Below are positions 1 through 9,900 of a DNA stretch of 64,000 bases, one piece after another. The translations under genes were made by a program, and so were the position numbers. The notes under the pieces are model-generated. The model made no database searches, had not been told where the DNA came from, and worked only from the letters and a program-made list of their open reading frames with translations. This stretch comes from Entamoeba invadens IP1 (Eukaryota; Evosea; Mastigamoebida; Endamoebidae). Numbering within the stretch: position 1 is the first letter of the stretch; every line of letters begins with the position of its first letter. The stretch lies in the NCBI RefSeq assembly GCF_000330505.1, contig NW_004440432.1, positions 65,971 through 129,970 of the forward strand, in the 5' to 3' direction.

Positions 1-104
1 TTATAATACTATTATATATTAAATGAAGGTTCGAAAACGATCAACACAATAGAAAGAAAAAGGGAGGGAACAAGAAAAGTAGAAGCTGAACTGAAAATGA
101 TTAA

Positions 105-396
105 ATGAGATTTTTTGTGTTTGCGTTCTTTGTGTTGGGTTTGTTAGTCGAGATAATATGAAGAGAGTCACATAAATTAACAAGAAGCTTGTTATTCTAA
201 ATTCTGTGACAATGATATGTTCACAAATGCAATTAATCAAGCAACAGAATGTATGTCTGTAGATGATGTATGTGGGTGTTTGGTAACTGAAAAAAAAGCA
301 ATTGACGAAGCCTCTTGTAACGCCGAACCACTCAGGACTTTCTTTAAAGATGGGTGCTTGTCGTATGGATGTTCTGAAAGCCAATGTTCTTTCTAA
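105..396 (+). CDS. small secreted Cys-rich protein, two exons
   Basis: This is a spliced gene of about 81 residues, join(105..138,185..396). Exon 1 encodes a signal peptide starting MRFFVFAFFVL. A 46-nt intron (139-184) starts with the Entamoeba donor GTTTGT and ends ACAAG. Exon 2 encodes a Cys-rich mature part with cysteines in EACYSKFC, TECMSVDDVCGC, EASC, DGCLSYGCSES and a final QCSF before TAA. The phases match (1 nt carried over), and joining restores one frame from Met to stop. No family is recognised. The length and even Cys spacing suggest a small disulphide-bonded exported protein. The low-complexity open frame on the opposite strand looks like a shadow. The splice model is inferred, but the Cys-rich exon 2 is hard to explain otherwise. 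Confidence 0.62.
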
Positions 397-1384
397 TCAA
401 CGATTATATGTGACATTTACTTCTTTGATATGTATAACATTTTCCTATAAAAATGTTTTTCTTTGTATTTAATAACATTTTTGTAGTTTTGTTTTAAAAT
501 GTTTTAATATTTTGTTAAAACGAATAAATAGTAAATTGAATTATTTAGTAAGACTCTTTTTTGAATTGGAGATCGAGTATTATAAGATAGTTCTGTTTTA
601 TTAAAAGTTTAGTGTAACAATATGTTCGTATTTCAATTCTTTCTTTTAAGAAAAATTATTGTTATTATTTCGACCTTCACTACCATAAATGGTTGGTAAT
701 ATTTACTATATTAATATCAATGGAAAAAAACACACAAATTAGTTAAACTATATTTAAACTACTTTTATTAATTAATATCAAATCCAACTAACCAAAAACA
801 AAAAGTTCAACAAATTCGACTTGTTACAAATTTATAATTACCGTCATCAAAAAAGTGTACTTTTTAATTATCTCACAGAAATGGGACGTATCATAACGGG
901 TATTTATTCTCAACAACCAATAAAGAAAAAGTGGACAATTTCTTATACCAAAACTACTAAATAACTATACAAAACTATTTATAAAACAATAAAAAGTCAT
1001 TCAATTTAAAAATCACACAAAGTTCCTAAATAAGCGTATTAACCAAAAAATATATAAAAAACCATTTAACAATTAATATAGTAAAAAACTATTTGAAATG
1101 ATTAAGTTAATCTCTTTCTATAAATAGCTATTAATAAAGAACCAGAAGTGACACACTTGAAAAGCCTGTGATATGCGTCTTTTTTGAAGGCAATTCTGAC
1201 ACAAAAATAGTGCAAAAAATTGACCTTTTGAAGTTTTTAAAAAAAGAGTTCGATTTTCTTCGAGACAATACTTGTTTAATATTTTAAAGAAAATACCTTT
1301 CAGACAAAGGAAAAATTCTGTAAAACTGTGTTGACTTACTGTAAAGGGTTGATTTCCATAGACTGGAACTTCGAAGACCATACG
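397..1384. other. AT-rich intergenic region
   Basis: This stretch lies between two plus-strand genes. It is very AT-rich, with poly-A/T runs and no convincing coding frame on either strand. An ATG at 1328 is in frame with the downstream gene but is preferred only as 5' UTR. No repeat or RNA gene was recognised. Confidence 0.6.
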
Positions 1385-3376
1385 ATGGACAACAAACTGG
1401 ACAAGATCAATTACATCAAGCAATTCAAACAAATCAACGAACAATACACGCCGCGTCGCAGTGATTCTTTTGAGTCTGAAAAAGACCAAATAGCGATTCA
1501 CCCCCATGCCATTCAAAGACAACCCCCTCGCACTTTTCGACAGAGAAGAGAACAAGTCCCCCATCTGAAGTCCCCGCCTTCGGATAAAACACAGCCCTTC
1601 GACTTCTTACAACGACAAACTTTTGAGAATGACCAACTCGAACTGCTTGAAAGAGGAGAGAAGAGCTACTTGTATGACCCATTAAGTCGACTTCAGGGCG
1701 TTGATGCCATCCAAGCGAATTCATTTACGTCTCAAAAAAATAGCGACACGGTGACTGAAGACATCCCTCAGAGAAGTGCTTTAGAAGGCCACGTCGACAA
1801 CTTTAAGTACATCGGAGACGGCAAGATCTTTTCCGTCGAAGGCGTCTATAACAGACGCTTTGATGTCCCCCACAAGCCTGAAGACGCTATTTTGGCTCTC
1901 TTTACTGAGTGTCGGATAGTGAAAAGTGTAGGAAATACAGTAGTCTTCACCGTCAAATTATTTGAAGACCCTATTACTAGCACGATGACTCTCACGCCAG
2001 GTCTCGCCGTCATCCAGATGACTTCAAACACGATTTGTAATGCTACGGTGATCCTCACAAAACACTCGATGAGGTATAATGTGACATTTCTCTCGAACTC
2101 GACACAAATGACTATTAACATCGCGCAGTTCATATGTAATTTGAAGGAACACCATCGGAGCGAATCGTCGACACCAACGCCACGAGCGAATCCGACGACG
2201 ATGTTACTTGGGTTTAATTCCCTTGTGTTCCGGAAGATCTTGGATCTGCTAGATGTCGAATCGAAGAAGGCGTTGGCGATATCGTGCAGGAGAATACACA
2301 CGATAGTAAGTTCAATAGCAAACGCGCCGTATTCAGCGTTTTTGCCATGTGCGCCGAGTGAAGAGAATGTCTCTGAGAGACTCAGAGACTCTGATAAGAC
2401 GGAGAGAACGGAGCAGACTGAAGTTGTACAAACATTGGAGAAGAACTATGAGCGGATGAATACTGAACGAGTGAGTTCGTCTCCAAAGGTATTGACGAAA
2501 AGTGCGACGAAGGCCCTTTCGGAGATCAAACCGACGCGAATTGATGGACACACCAATTTTGTGCGTTCACTTGACATTTCTAATGACTTGAAATACTTTG
2601 TGAGCGGCGCATCCGACCGGAAGGTCCGCTTGTGGGACTTGAAAAGTCCGGAGACGAAGACATCGAAGGTCTTTAGTGGACCAAACAGTTCAGTGGTGTC
2701 TTCGACGTTTATAGAGAATACATTAGCTATTGCGTATAAGTGTGGGACAGTCAAGTATATACCTATTATGGAATCAGATCGAGTCTTGACGTTCGATGTT
2801 GTTGGAGGGAAAATCGAAGGGTTTCTTCCACTGACTAAGACTGCGTTTGTGTCGTGGGGGGAGAAGGTCCAACTTATTAACTACCACCACTTACATCAGG
2901 CAGTGTTATTCACTTATGCGGAACATTTAAGGAAAATTAATGGGGTTAAACCTTTTGGGCCCCGATTTGTGTCAATCTCTGCGGATCGAAGTATCCAAAT
3001 TTGGGATCCCAACGCAGTCACCCCAACGATCGAAAAGATTCGAAACGTGAAGACTTTTAATGCACTTGAAATCATCGACGAAAACACTTTTGCGAGTGGA
3101 GGAGAGTCTATTGTGCAACTCTGGGACCAACGCAAACTCAGCGAGCCGATGGAGACTCTAGTCTTTGATGCAAAGGTCTCATGTCTCAATTACTATGAAA
3201 AGAAGTTGTATGTGGGAACGGATCGAACTGTTTGTGTGAGGAGCGGAACTAAATTTGGAGAAGAAGAGTGCTTGATTGTCGATGACAAGAATGGGGTGTC
3301 TTGTGTGAAGATATGCAACGAGTGTATTATTGCTGGGTATAGAGATGGTGGCATCAATTTGTGGAACACTTTGTAA
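1385..3376 (+). CDS. F-box and WD40-repeat protein
   Basis: The protein has 663 residues from the chosen ATG at 1385 (MDNKLDK). A frame 19 codons longer, from 1328, is open but reads like leader sequence. The N-terminal ~270 residues are polar, with basic and Pro-rich stretches. Around residues 273-315 an F-box-like motif is visible (LVFRKILDLLDVESKKALA, then CRRIH). From about residue 381, WD40 repeats follow, for example DGHTNFVRSLDIS ending VRLWDLKS, then SIQIWDPN, IVQLWDQRK and a last GGINLWNTL. By family knowledge, an F-box binds SKP1 and the propeller binds substrate, so this is a probable SCF ubiquitin-ligase receptor of Cdc4/FBXW type. The substrate cannot be told. WD40 identity is secure; the F-box call is moderately so because the motif is divergent. 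Confidence 0.8.
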   Translation: MDNKLDKINYIKQFKQINEQYTPRRSDSFESEKDQIAIHPHAIQRQPPRTFRQRREQVPHLKSPPSDKTQPFDFLQRQTFENDQLELLERGEKSYLYDPLSRLQGVDAIQANSFTSQKNSDTVTEDIPQRSALEGHVDNFKYIGDGKIFSVEGVYNRRFDVPHKPEDAILALFTECRIVKSVGNTVVFTVKLFEDPITSTMTLTPGLAVIQMTSNTICNATVILTKHSMRYNVTFLSNSTQMTINIAQFICNLKEHHRSESSTPTPRANPTTMLLGFNSLVFRKILDLLDVESKKALAISCRRIHTIVSSIANAPYSAFLPCAPSEENVSERLRDSDKTERTEQTEVVQTLEKNYERMNTERVSSSPKVLTKSATKALSEIKPTRIDGHTNFVRSLDISNDLKYFVSGASDRKVRLWDLKSPETKTSKVFSGPNSSVVSSTFIENTLAIAYKCGTVKYIPIMESDRVLTFDVVGGKIEGFLPLTKTAFVSWGEKVQLINYHHLHQAVLFTYAEHLRKINGVKPFGPRFVSISADRSIQIWDPNAVTPTIEKIRNVKTFNALEIIDENTFASGGESIVQLWDQRKLSEPMETLVFDAKVSCLNYYEKKLYVGTDRTVCVRSGTKFGEEECLIVDDKNGVSCVKICNECIIAGYRDGGINLWNTL

Positions 3377-3742
3377 TATAATTCTATGTAATTTTTAATG
3401 TACTATTTATTATAGTTGATTATTGGAATAGAAGAGGGAATTGTTTATTTTGAAACTGTATTAAATATATAGTTACATAACTATTATAGTCTAATATAAT
3501 ACTATAATACAATTATAATAATATAGTTATAATATACAAACAAAAATGAACTAATTTGCAGTATTATAAAATATAGTACATGGAGTTGTGAAAGGCAAAC
3601 TTTGTTAAAAACTGAAATTTGTTGAAAAGCGGAAGTAAAACATCAGAAATTTTATTAGAAGAATAAAGTTAACTGACGAGATGAGAAGAGCGAAAACTTG
3701 CGGGGTGAGGAAAAAGAAAGAACTTTGAACTTAAAAAGAAGA
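3377..3742. other. AT-rich intergenic region
   Basis: This is a 366-nt spacer with TATA-rich runs at about 3460-3540. A purine-rich stretch sits just before the SNARE gene and includes an in-frame upstream ATG at 3698. Nothing else is recognised. Confidence 0.55.
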
Positions 3743-4426
3743 ATGTCTGGAAAAATCTACTATGGATGTGTTGGGTATCGACAGACTATCCTGGCCGTAT
3801 ATAGTGAGGTATCATTGGGTTCCCTGAATCAAGCGATAGACGCTGTTGTCCGCCAAATAGGCCCAGCTTCCTCGCCGAAGTCATCGTCGAAATATGACCG
3901 CTTTCAACTGCAATTGGTAGTCGACCGAGAGATGTTTGCGTTGTGTGTATGCGACGATACATTTCCGATGAGAGAATCATTTGTCTTCTTGGAAGCAGTT
4001 AAAAAGAGCTTCACGACACAATATGACCAATACACTATATCGACAGCGGGTCCAATGGAAATGTCGGCGTTTAACACAACAATTAAGACACTCGTCGAGA
4101 AGCACAGTAACTTGGAAAATAGTCAATTTGCTCAAATCAAAAAGGACCAAGACGAGACACAAGCCGTCTTGAACGAAAGTGTTAATAAAATGCTCGAGAG
4201 AGGTTCTGTGTTGGAAGGACTCGAAGACGAAACTAGTCACCTTGTCGAATCATCGTCACAATTCAAAACATCGGCTGTAAAATTGAAAAGAGCGATGTGG
4301 TGGAAAAACGTCAAACTCTATTTGATCGCAGGTGCTGTCTTACTCATCTTTTTGTTGGTCTTGTTACTCGCTGGGTGCGGTATCACATTCCAGAGGTGCA
4401 GAATAGAAAACGACAATAGTAACTAA
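3743..4426 (+). CDS. longin-type R-SNARE (VAMP7-like)
   Basis: This is a 227-residue tail-anchored membrane-fusion protein. The start is placed at ATG 3743 (MSGKIYYGCVGY) because longin domains begin this way; the frame is open 15 codons further upstream. Residues 1-~115 fit a longin fold. Residues ~125-183 form the SNARE coiled coil with the pattern LNESVNKMLERGSVLEGL, in which the Arg of ERG is the zero-layer arginine of R-SNAREs. A hydrophobic anchor of about 23 residues (from LYLIAGAVLLIFLLVLLLAG) precedes a short luminal tail. By family knowledge it works on endosomal, lysosomal or secretory vesicles and pairs with Q-SNAREs. YKT6 is excluded by the transmembrane anchor. SEC22 is less likely but possible. 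Confidence 0.85.
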   Translation: MSGKIYYGCVGYRQTILAVYSEVSLGSLNQAIDAVVRQIGPASSPKSSSKYDRFQLQLVVDREMFALCVCDDTFPMRESFVFLEAVKKSFTTQYDQYTISTAGPMEMSAFNTTIKTLVEKHSNLENSQFAQIKKDQDETQAVLNESVNKMLERGSVLEGLEDETSHLVESSSQFKTSAVKLKRAMWWKNVKLYLIAGAVLLIFLLVLLLAGCGITFQRCRIENDNSN

Positions 4427-4968
4427 TCACTGTCTCTTCGAGTTTTTTCTGATGTACTATATTTTTATTATCATTTTATTATTAAATATAGAAATTGGAA
4501 TTGTTTTTTTATTAAAAAATGTATTATATTTATAATATATTTAATTAAATATATAGATAATTGGAAAGTATCATAATATTAGAAAGTAGTTATTGACAAA
4601 ATTAGTTTTTTAATACAAGGTACTTTTTTTTATGAGAATTTAAATTATTATTTCTAAGAAATAAACTATTAGAAATAATAAAACACTAAATACAGTCAAA
4701 TGATTTAATTATTTAAATAATATTTTAATAGTATATTATTATATAATCTTGTTTTCAATAGTAAATTAATAAATATAGTTTTATTATAATAATTGTATAA
4801 TACATAATACTATTTCAACATATATTACAGTTGGTTAAATAAATTGACTCCGTATTAGATTAATAAAAAAATAATAATTAATAATAATAGTACATATAAT
4901 GAGAACAAGAAACTTAATGAATGAAAGGAATTCCAGTTTTTTGAAAAGCATTACACTAAGCAGAAGAG
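4427..4968. other. AT-rich intergenic region
   Basis: This is a 542-nt spacer composed almost wholly of A/T tracts (TTAATA/TAATAA words). No coding frame, RNA gene or clear repeat array was seen. The last ~60 nt before ATG 4969 are purine-rich. Confidence 0.55.
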
Positions 4969-5463
4969 ATGGCACTTCAAACCGTTGTAGGAGAACTTCA
5001 AGAACTGTTTCCATACGTCGACGCAGACACTATAAAGAGTGTTTTGATCGATTGCAACTACGATAAAAACGCGTGCGCAGAGCTTTTGTTTGTTGCACAG
5101 GAAAATGGGACGTTTGACGTCCAAAACCCGAACATCCCACAGATTGATCATCGACAAGACGTTACACTGGTGTATAAGGACTCAGTAGTAACGATGAATA
5201 GAGACGAATTGGTAGGGAACGCGAATCCTACAATGAAACAGAAGGCAAACACACTTAATGAAGACTACAAAAGAGCTGCGAAAGAAGATGAGGAAGCTGC
5301 TGAGAGAGGTGTATATACGACGCCAAGTATCCCAAAGAATACATCAGAACAGGCGTATGAGAAAAAGACAAAAGGAACGAAAAAACTTGGGAAAGGGAAG
5401 GAAAAGTACGCGTTGCTCGACTCTGAAATCAATGATGACGACGAAAAGGATGTCGACTTTTAA
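4969..5463 (+). CDS. CUE-domain (ubiquitin-binding) protein
   Basis: The protein has 164 residues. Residues ~5-45 match a CUE domain: LQELFPYVDADTIKSVLIDC with the FP motif, then a dileucine near the end of helix 3 (AELLF). CUE domains bind mono-ubiquitin or ubiquitin chains. The remainder is charged and probably disordered (KRAAKEDEEAAERG; repeated KKTKGTKKLGKGKEK) and ends in an acidic NDDDEKDVDF. The middle part is not recognised. The role is probably an adaptor in ubiquitin-linked sorting or degradation, which is inference. The frame at 5258-5572 is a shadow. Confidence 0.72.
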   Translation: MALQTVVGELQELFPYVDADTIKSVLIDCNYDKNACAELLFVAQENGTFDVQNPNIPQIDHRQDVTLVYKDSVVTMNRDELVGNANPTMKQKANTLNEDYKRAAKEDEEAAERGVYTTPSIPKNTSEQAYEKKTKGTKKLGKGKEKYALLDSEINDDDEKDVDF

Positions 5464-6092
5464 TGTTTTCAATCCATTTTTTACTCGTGGCAGTTTTCTC
5501 TTCGTTGAATTTTCATATGTTTTGTATCTCTTTTTTTTCTCAAGGGAGGTGGTGGTGGTATTTGAGTATTAAAAATGCCAATTAGTCTTGTTGAATTCCT
5601 TTGATTTTCCAAACTGAAATATACTGTTCGTTCCATTGGATATTTCATTTTTAAATCTGAGAAGATTGAAAAACAAGAATTTATGATGTTTTACATTTTC
5701 AAATGAATTGATTAAAATAAACATTTCATTCATTTCTCATTCCAACTAATAAATCCATTTTACTATACCAAAAATCATTAAATATAGTTATACCACTTAA
5801 TGAAGATTTTTTTATATCAAACACCATCACAATAAATTTACAATAAAATAATAATAATATAGTAATAATATAGTAATAATATAAATATAATAATATAATA
5901 ATATAATAATATAATAATATAATAATATAATAATATAATAATATAATAATATAATAATATAATAATATAATAATTATAATATAATTATAATAAAAATGAC
6001 TTTTAAAAATAGCTAATAAGAATTAGAACCAACTGATATAGTCAGTGGATGTGGTGTCAAACAAATCAACACGAAAGATTGAGATAAAACTG
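5464..6092. other. intergenic region with TA-rich microsatellite
   Basis: This spacer lies between the convergent CUE gene (plus) and the secreted protein gene (minus). It holds a T-rich 3' flank, then A/T-rich DNA with the octamer array described separately. No coding sequence was seen. Confidence 0.6.
5887..5974. repeat. ATAATAAT octamer microsatellite, about 11 units
   Basis: The octamer ATAATAAT is repeated head to tail about 11 times with no interruption. It is flanked by degenerate TAATAATATAG units upstream and by TAATTATAAT downstream. It lies between two convergent 3' ends. A simple-sequence array of this type is expected to vary in length. Confidence 0.85.
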
Positions 6093-6596
6093 TTATAAAA
6101 GATTGGACTTGAGATGGTTAAGCCCATGATTTTTAGCAAGATTTTCATAGGACGGATCTATTCTGTGTTCGATACCAACATACCTGATCACACGAGCTTG
6201 CTGTTCGTACGACAAATCAGCGAGAACGCGTCGCATCAAAGCCATCAGTTTGACGCGCGTCAGTCGCAGTTTACGAAGGGAGTGACTTTCCTTCTGAAGT
6301 TTGTGTTGAAGGACACGATGGTCTTGGATGTTAGTTAACGAACGAAGGTCCAACATATCGCGTTCAGACTCTTTCTGTACCTTCCGCTGAATCTTATCTA
6401 AACTCTCCAACTTCTTCTCATACAATTTGCACTTCCGCATCACTTGCTTCACTCGCATACGACACAATTTGCCACTACACATATCCTCGGGTGAAACGTA
6501 TGGGCTCATCCCTAAAGGCGCCGACATGTACATCCCAACTTGATCGCCGTTCACTGAAAAGACTAAAGCACTGAATAGAAGAAACAGGTACTTCAT
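6093..6596 (-). CDS. secreted basic helical protein
   Basis: This is a 167-residue protein with a clear signal peptide (MKYLFLLFSALVFSVNG, cleavage before DQ). The mature protein has a short region with two nearby Cys residues (MCSGKLC), one more Cys (MRKCKLYEKK), then long Lys/Arg/Glu/Leu-rich helices (residues ~60-140) likely to form a coiled coil or helical bundle (QRKVQKESERDMLDLR). No transmembrane segment follows, so it is probably exported or lumenal. No known family is recognised. It is convergent with the CUE gene. Confidence 0.7.
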   Translation of the reverse strand: MKYLFLLFSALVFSVNGDQVGMYMSAPLGMSPYVSPEDMCSGKLCRMRVKQVMRKCKLYEKKLESLDKIQRKVQKESERDMLDLRSLTNIQDHRVLQHKLQKESHSLRKLRLTRVKLMALMRRVLADLSYEQQARVIRYVGIEHRIDPSYENLAKNHGLNHLKSNLL

Positions 6597-6996
6597 GGTG
6601 TATTGTATATTATAGTTTTATTAGTTCAGTCCTTGATTTTTGTTATTCAAATAACATTTTTGAAGATTGTGTTATTAATGCATTTGAATTAATAATTGAA
6701 GCTATTGATTAGTTTGCTTTCATTTTTAAAAAAAAATTATTGATTTATTGTTAATTATATTAATAATTAAATGGTTTATTCTATTGTATATTTCAATGAT
6801 AATCAAATGAATTGTGATTATAATACATTTTAGGAAATTGACATCACACTTGTGAAGTGAATTGAATAAGATTATATATTCATTGCACATTTTTTAATAG
6901 CTCACATTTATTTTATTAATAAATTAATAAATTTATTATTTTATTAATAAATATAATATATAGAAGATTTATTAGTACTTTATAACACATAAACTG
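6597..6996. other. AT-rich intergenic region
   Basis: This 400-nt spacer lies 5' of the secreted-protein gene and 3' of the first TMK (both minus strand). It holds only A/T-rich words such as TTAATAAATTAATAAA. No further feature was seen. Confidence 0.55.
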
Positions 6997-9900
6997 TTAT
7001 TTACACTTCTCATAGAACTGCTGAAGCTTATTGAGTATCACGGTGATGGTGGGTCTTTCTTTTGGGTTTTGAGTCCAGACATCATCGATAAAGGCGTAGA
7101 GGTCCTCTTCCATATTGTTTGGCTTCTCGAGTCTTTTTCCTTCGACGACGTAATTGGCGATGTTCCAGGGATACTTAAAACAACTTCCTTGATACGGGTT
7201 GTGCCATACCAAAACATTGAAAAGAGTCACGCCGAAGGAATAGATGTCACTCTTCATGTCATATTTCTGCTTCTTCAATACTTCTGGCGACATGTAAATA
7301 GGAGTTCCGACGCCATTTGTGAAGGTCATGTTAGTCATCAATAAATTGATGTTCCTCGACGACCCGAAATCAGTCAATTTTGCGTTTATAGCGACATTGT
7401 CTTCTAATGAAAACACTAGCAAATTGTCTGGTTTGATGTCTCTATGTAATATCCCATTTGTGTGTAAGTATTGAATCCCCTTTGCTCCATCGATTAAGAA
7501 CTTATATCGCATTTGAGACGAAATTGATGTCTCACTGTCAATCAACTTACCTACAGAACAATATTTGGCATATTCTAAGACTATTGATGGCATCTTTGTA
7601 TTCATCACAGCACCGTAGAAGTACACAATATAGTCGTCCCGGAACTTCTCTAACATCGAAACCTCCTTCTCAAGTTCTTTATACAAGTCACTCTCCATTC
7701 CAAGCTTCTTTAACTTCTTGATCGCAACATCATGACCGTGGAATTTGCCAAAGTAAACAACACCAAAGGTCCCTTCACCAAGTTTCCGCTCTTCTATAAT
7801 TTCATTCTGAGCTAAACGACTTGATATCTCCGTTTGGACGTCGACGGATAATTTCACAACAAAGTGCTTGTTGTTCTTTGCGTCGTCTATAAACATCGAG
7901 AAGTCCCCAAGTAAATGGGACGAGACTAAAGGCGTTAGAAAGACTTCTAACTCACAGCCTTCATATTTGTTCAACTTGATTGTATTGATCTTTGTGGTCA
8001 ACGTGTAATCCTCTGTTTGGTTCTCTGCTATTGTGAGAATGACGGGAGTTTGACTGTAATTTCCTACACACAATAATTCCCGACTTTCTTTCAGAACGGG
8101 GATCTCTTGATTTTCTAAGTCAAACATTAACTTCGTCTTATTCACTAAAATGGGACATTTGACTGCTGGACTGACCCATTGGATATTTGTGTGTTTCATA
8201 TTGAAGTGTGCATATGTCTTACGTATCTCAGCAGTTATTTGATGATGTTCTACGACGTACAACACTTTGATTATGATAGAGAACAGAACAACGAAGAGAA
8301 GAATCAAGAGAATGAGGAGAAAAAGGACAATGAGAAGGATTACCCACCAGACGGCTTTCTTCTCACAACGGGGAGTATCAAGGGAGACGGAATACCAAAA
8401 CGAACATTTTGTGCATTTGGAAGAGTCGCTTTGAGTACAGTGCTCTATATCTAAATAATAAATACATGACATTTCAACGAGAACATAAGTGGGCTGACAC
8501 ATTGTACATTTCAGAGTATCACATAGAGTGCAATTTGTGAATAAAGTGTCACATTGCTTGCAACGAATGTTGTCACTATAGAAGTTTGGTTGACACTGTA
8601 TACACCCTGTTGAAGTGATGTCAGAACATCCAAGTAAATTACTTGTTGGCTCACAAAGGGATGTCTCATTCAAGAAAAATGCGCTGTTACATGAAGAACA
8701 TGTCGATGATGTGTAACATGTTTTGCACTGACTTTGACACCTCTCGCAATGCGTCAAAACACGGAAGTAATTGTCGTCACAAATCGCACATTTGTCATTT
8801 GCATTTGGAATTGTCTGCTTACAATTTGGCGAAGTGATCAATGCAGACACACATTCATTGTTTGATAACATGAAGCCATCGTTACACGAGTAACAAAAGT
8901 TGTGACGAGACACACACTTTGTGCATGAGTAATAACACTTCTCACATGTATTTTGTGAAGTCAAATAATACCCATCGTTGCATGTCAAACACATCCCATT
9001 TTGATATGTGTGACACGTATCGTTTGTATTGAAAACACAGGAGTTGTCGTGGAGATGATACTCTTCAGAACACAACAAACAGATTGTCTTACTCGAACAT
9101 AGGGAACACCCTAATGCACATTCAGTACATGTTGTACCATCAAAGTAATACCCTTTTTGACATGAAGTACAACGGCTATTTTGAATTGTGTCACATCCAA
9201 TGTACTCATTGTCCTCACACGAATTTGGACCAACTAACACATTTTCATTTACACATCTCTGACAAAGGGATTCATCATTTTCACTTGTGCATATCTCACA
9301 CGTCTTGTTACATTCGCGACACACATTTGAAAGTAAATTAAACCCCTTTTGACAAGACGTTATTCCTTTGTTATTTACTTTTTCCGTGTTTTGTTTCAAT
9401 TCACAAGTTGTACCATTCAAAATATAGAAATTGCCAACATCACAAATGTGACAAACACTTTCAGTTTGATATTTAAGGCATCCCACTATTGTGCCATGAA
9501 TACAATAAGTTAAATCGTCTTTCATATAATTCCCAAAAGCACACGTTAAACATCGCCCTGATAATGAAAAGTCACAAACGTCTGTTTTGTTTTGACATAT
9601 CCCGTCTTTGAGAACAAATCCATTTTGACATAAGAAACAAGTTGAAACATTGCAAAATCTGCAATTTTCTTTGCATTGTACACAACCGTCATTGTGAGAG
9701 AAATAGTTTTCGTTACACTGTTCACAAAAACTGTTCACTTCGTTGTAATATGTGCAGTTGCCTTTTTGTTCCTTGTTTTTGCATATCCCATTTTGGTCTG
9801 TGCTATATCGGCAAATTAAACAATTCACATTTTGTAAATTTGCAGTAAAAACATCACAAAGTGCTCCGCTCATGAATTTGACATCACCGTTTTCTATTTG

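Noticed and set aside
19..384. Minus-strand open frame of 121 codons
   Set aside because: Low-complexity, Phe/Thr-rich, and directly opposite a spliced plus-strand gene with signal peptide and Cys motif; a shadow.
1118..1564. Minus-strand open frame overlapping the F-box/WD40 start
   Set aside because: Antisense shadow with no motif; the plus strand has strong WD40 evidence.
5258..5572. Plus-strand frame overlapping the CUE gene
   Set aside because: Lys/Arg-rich shadow of the charged CUE tail in another frame.
5887..5974. CRISPR-like or regulatory array
   Set aside because: Pure octamer microsatellite without spacers.
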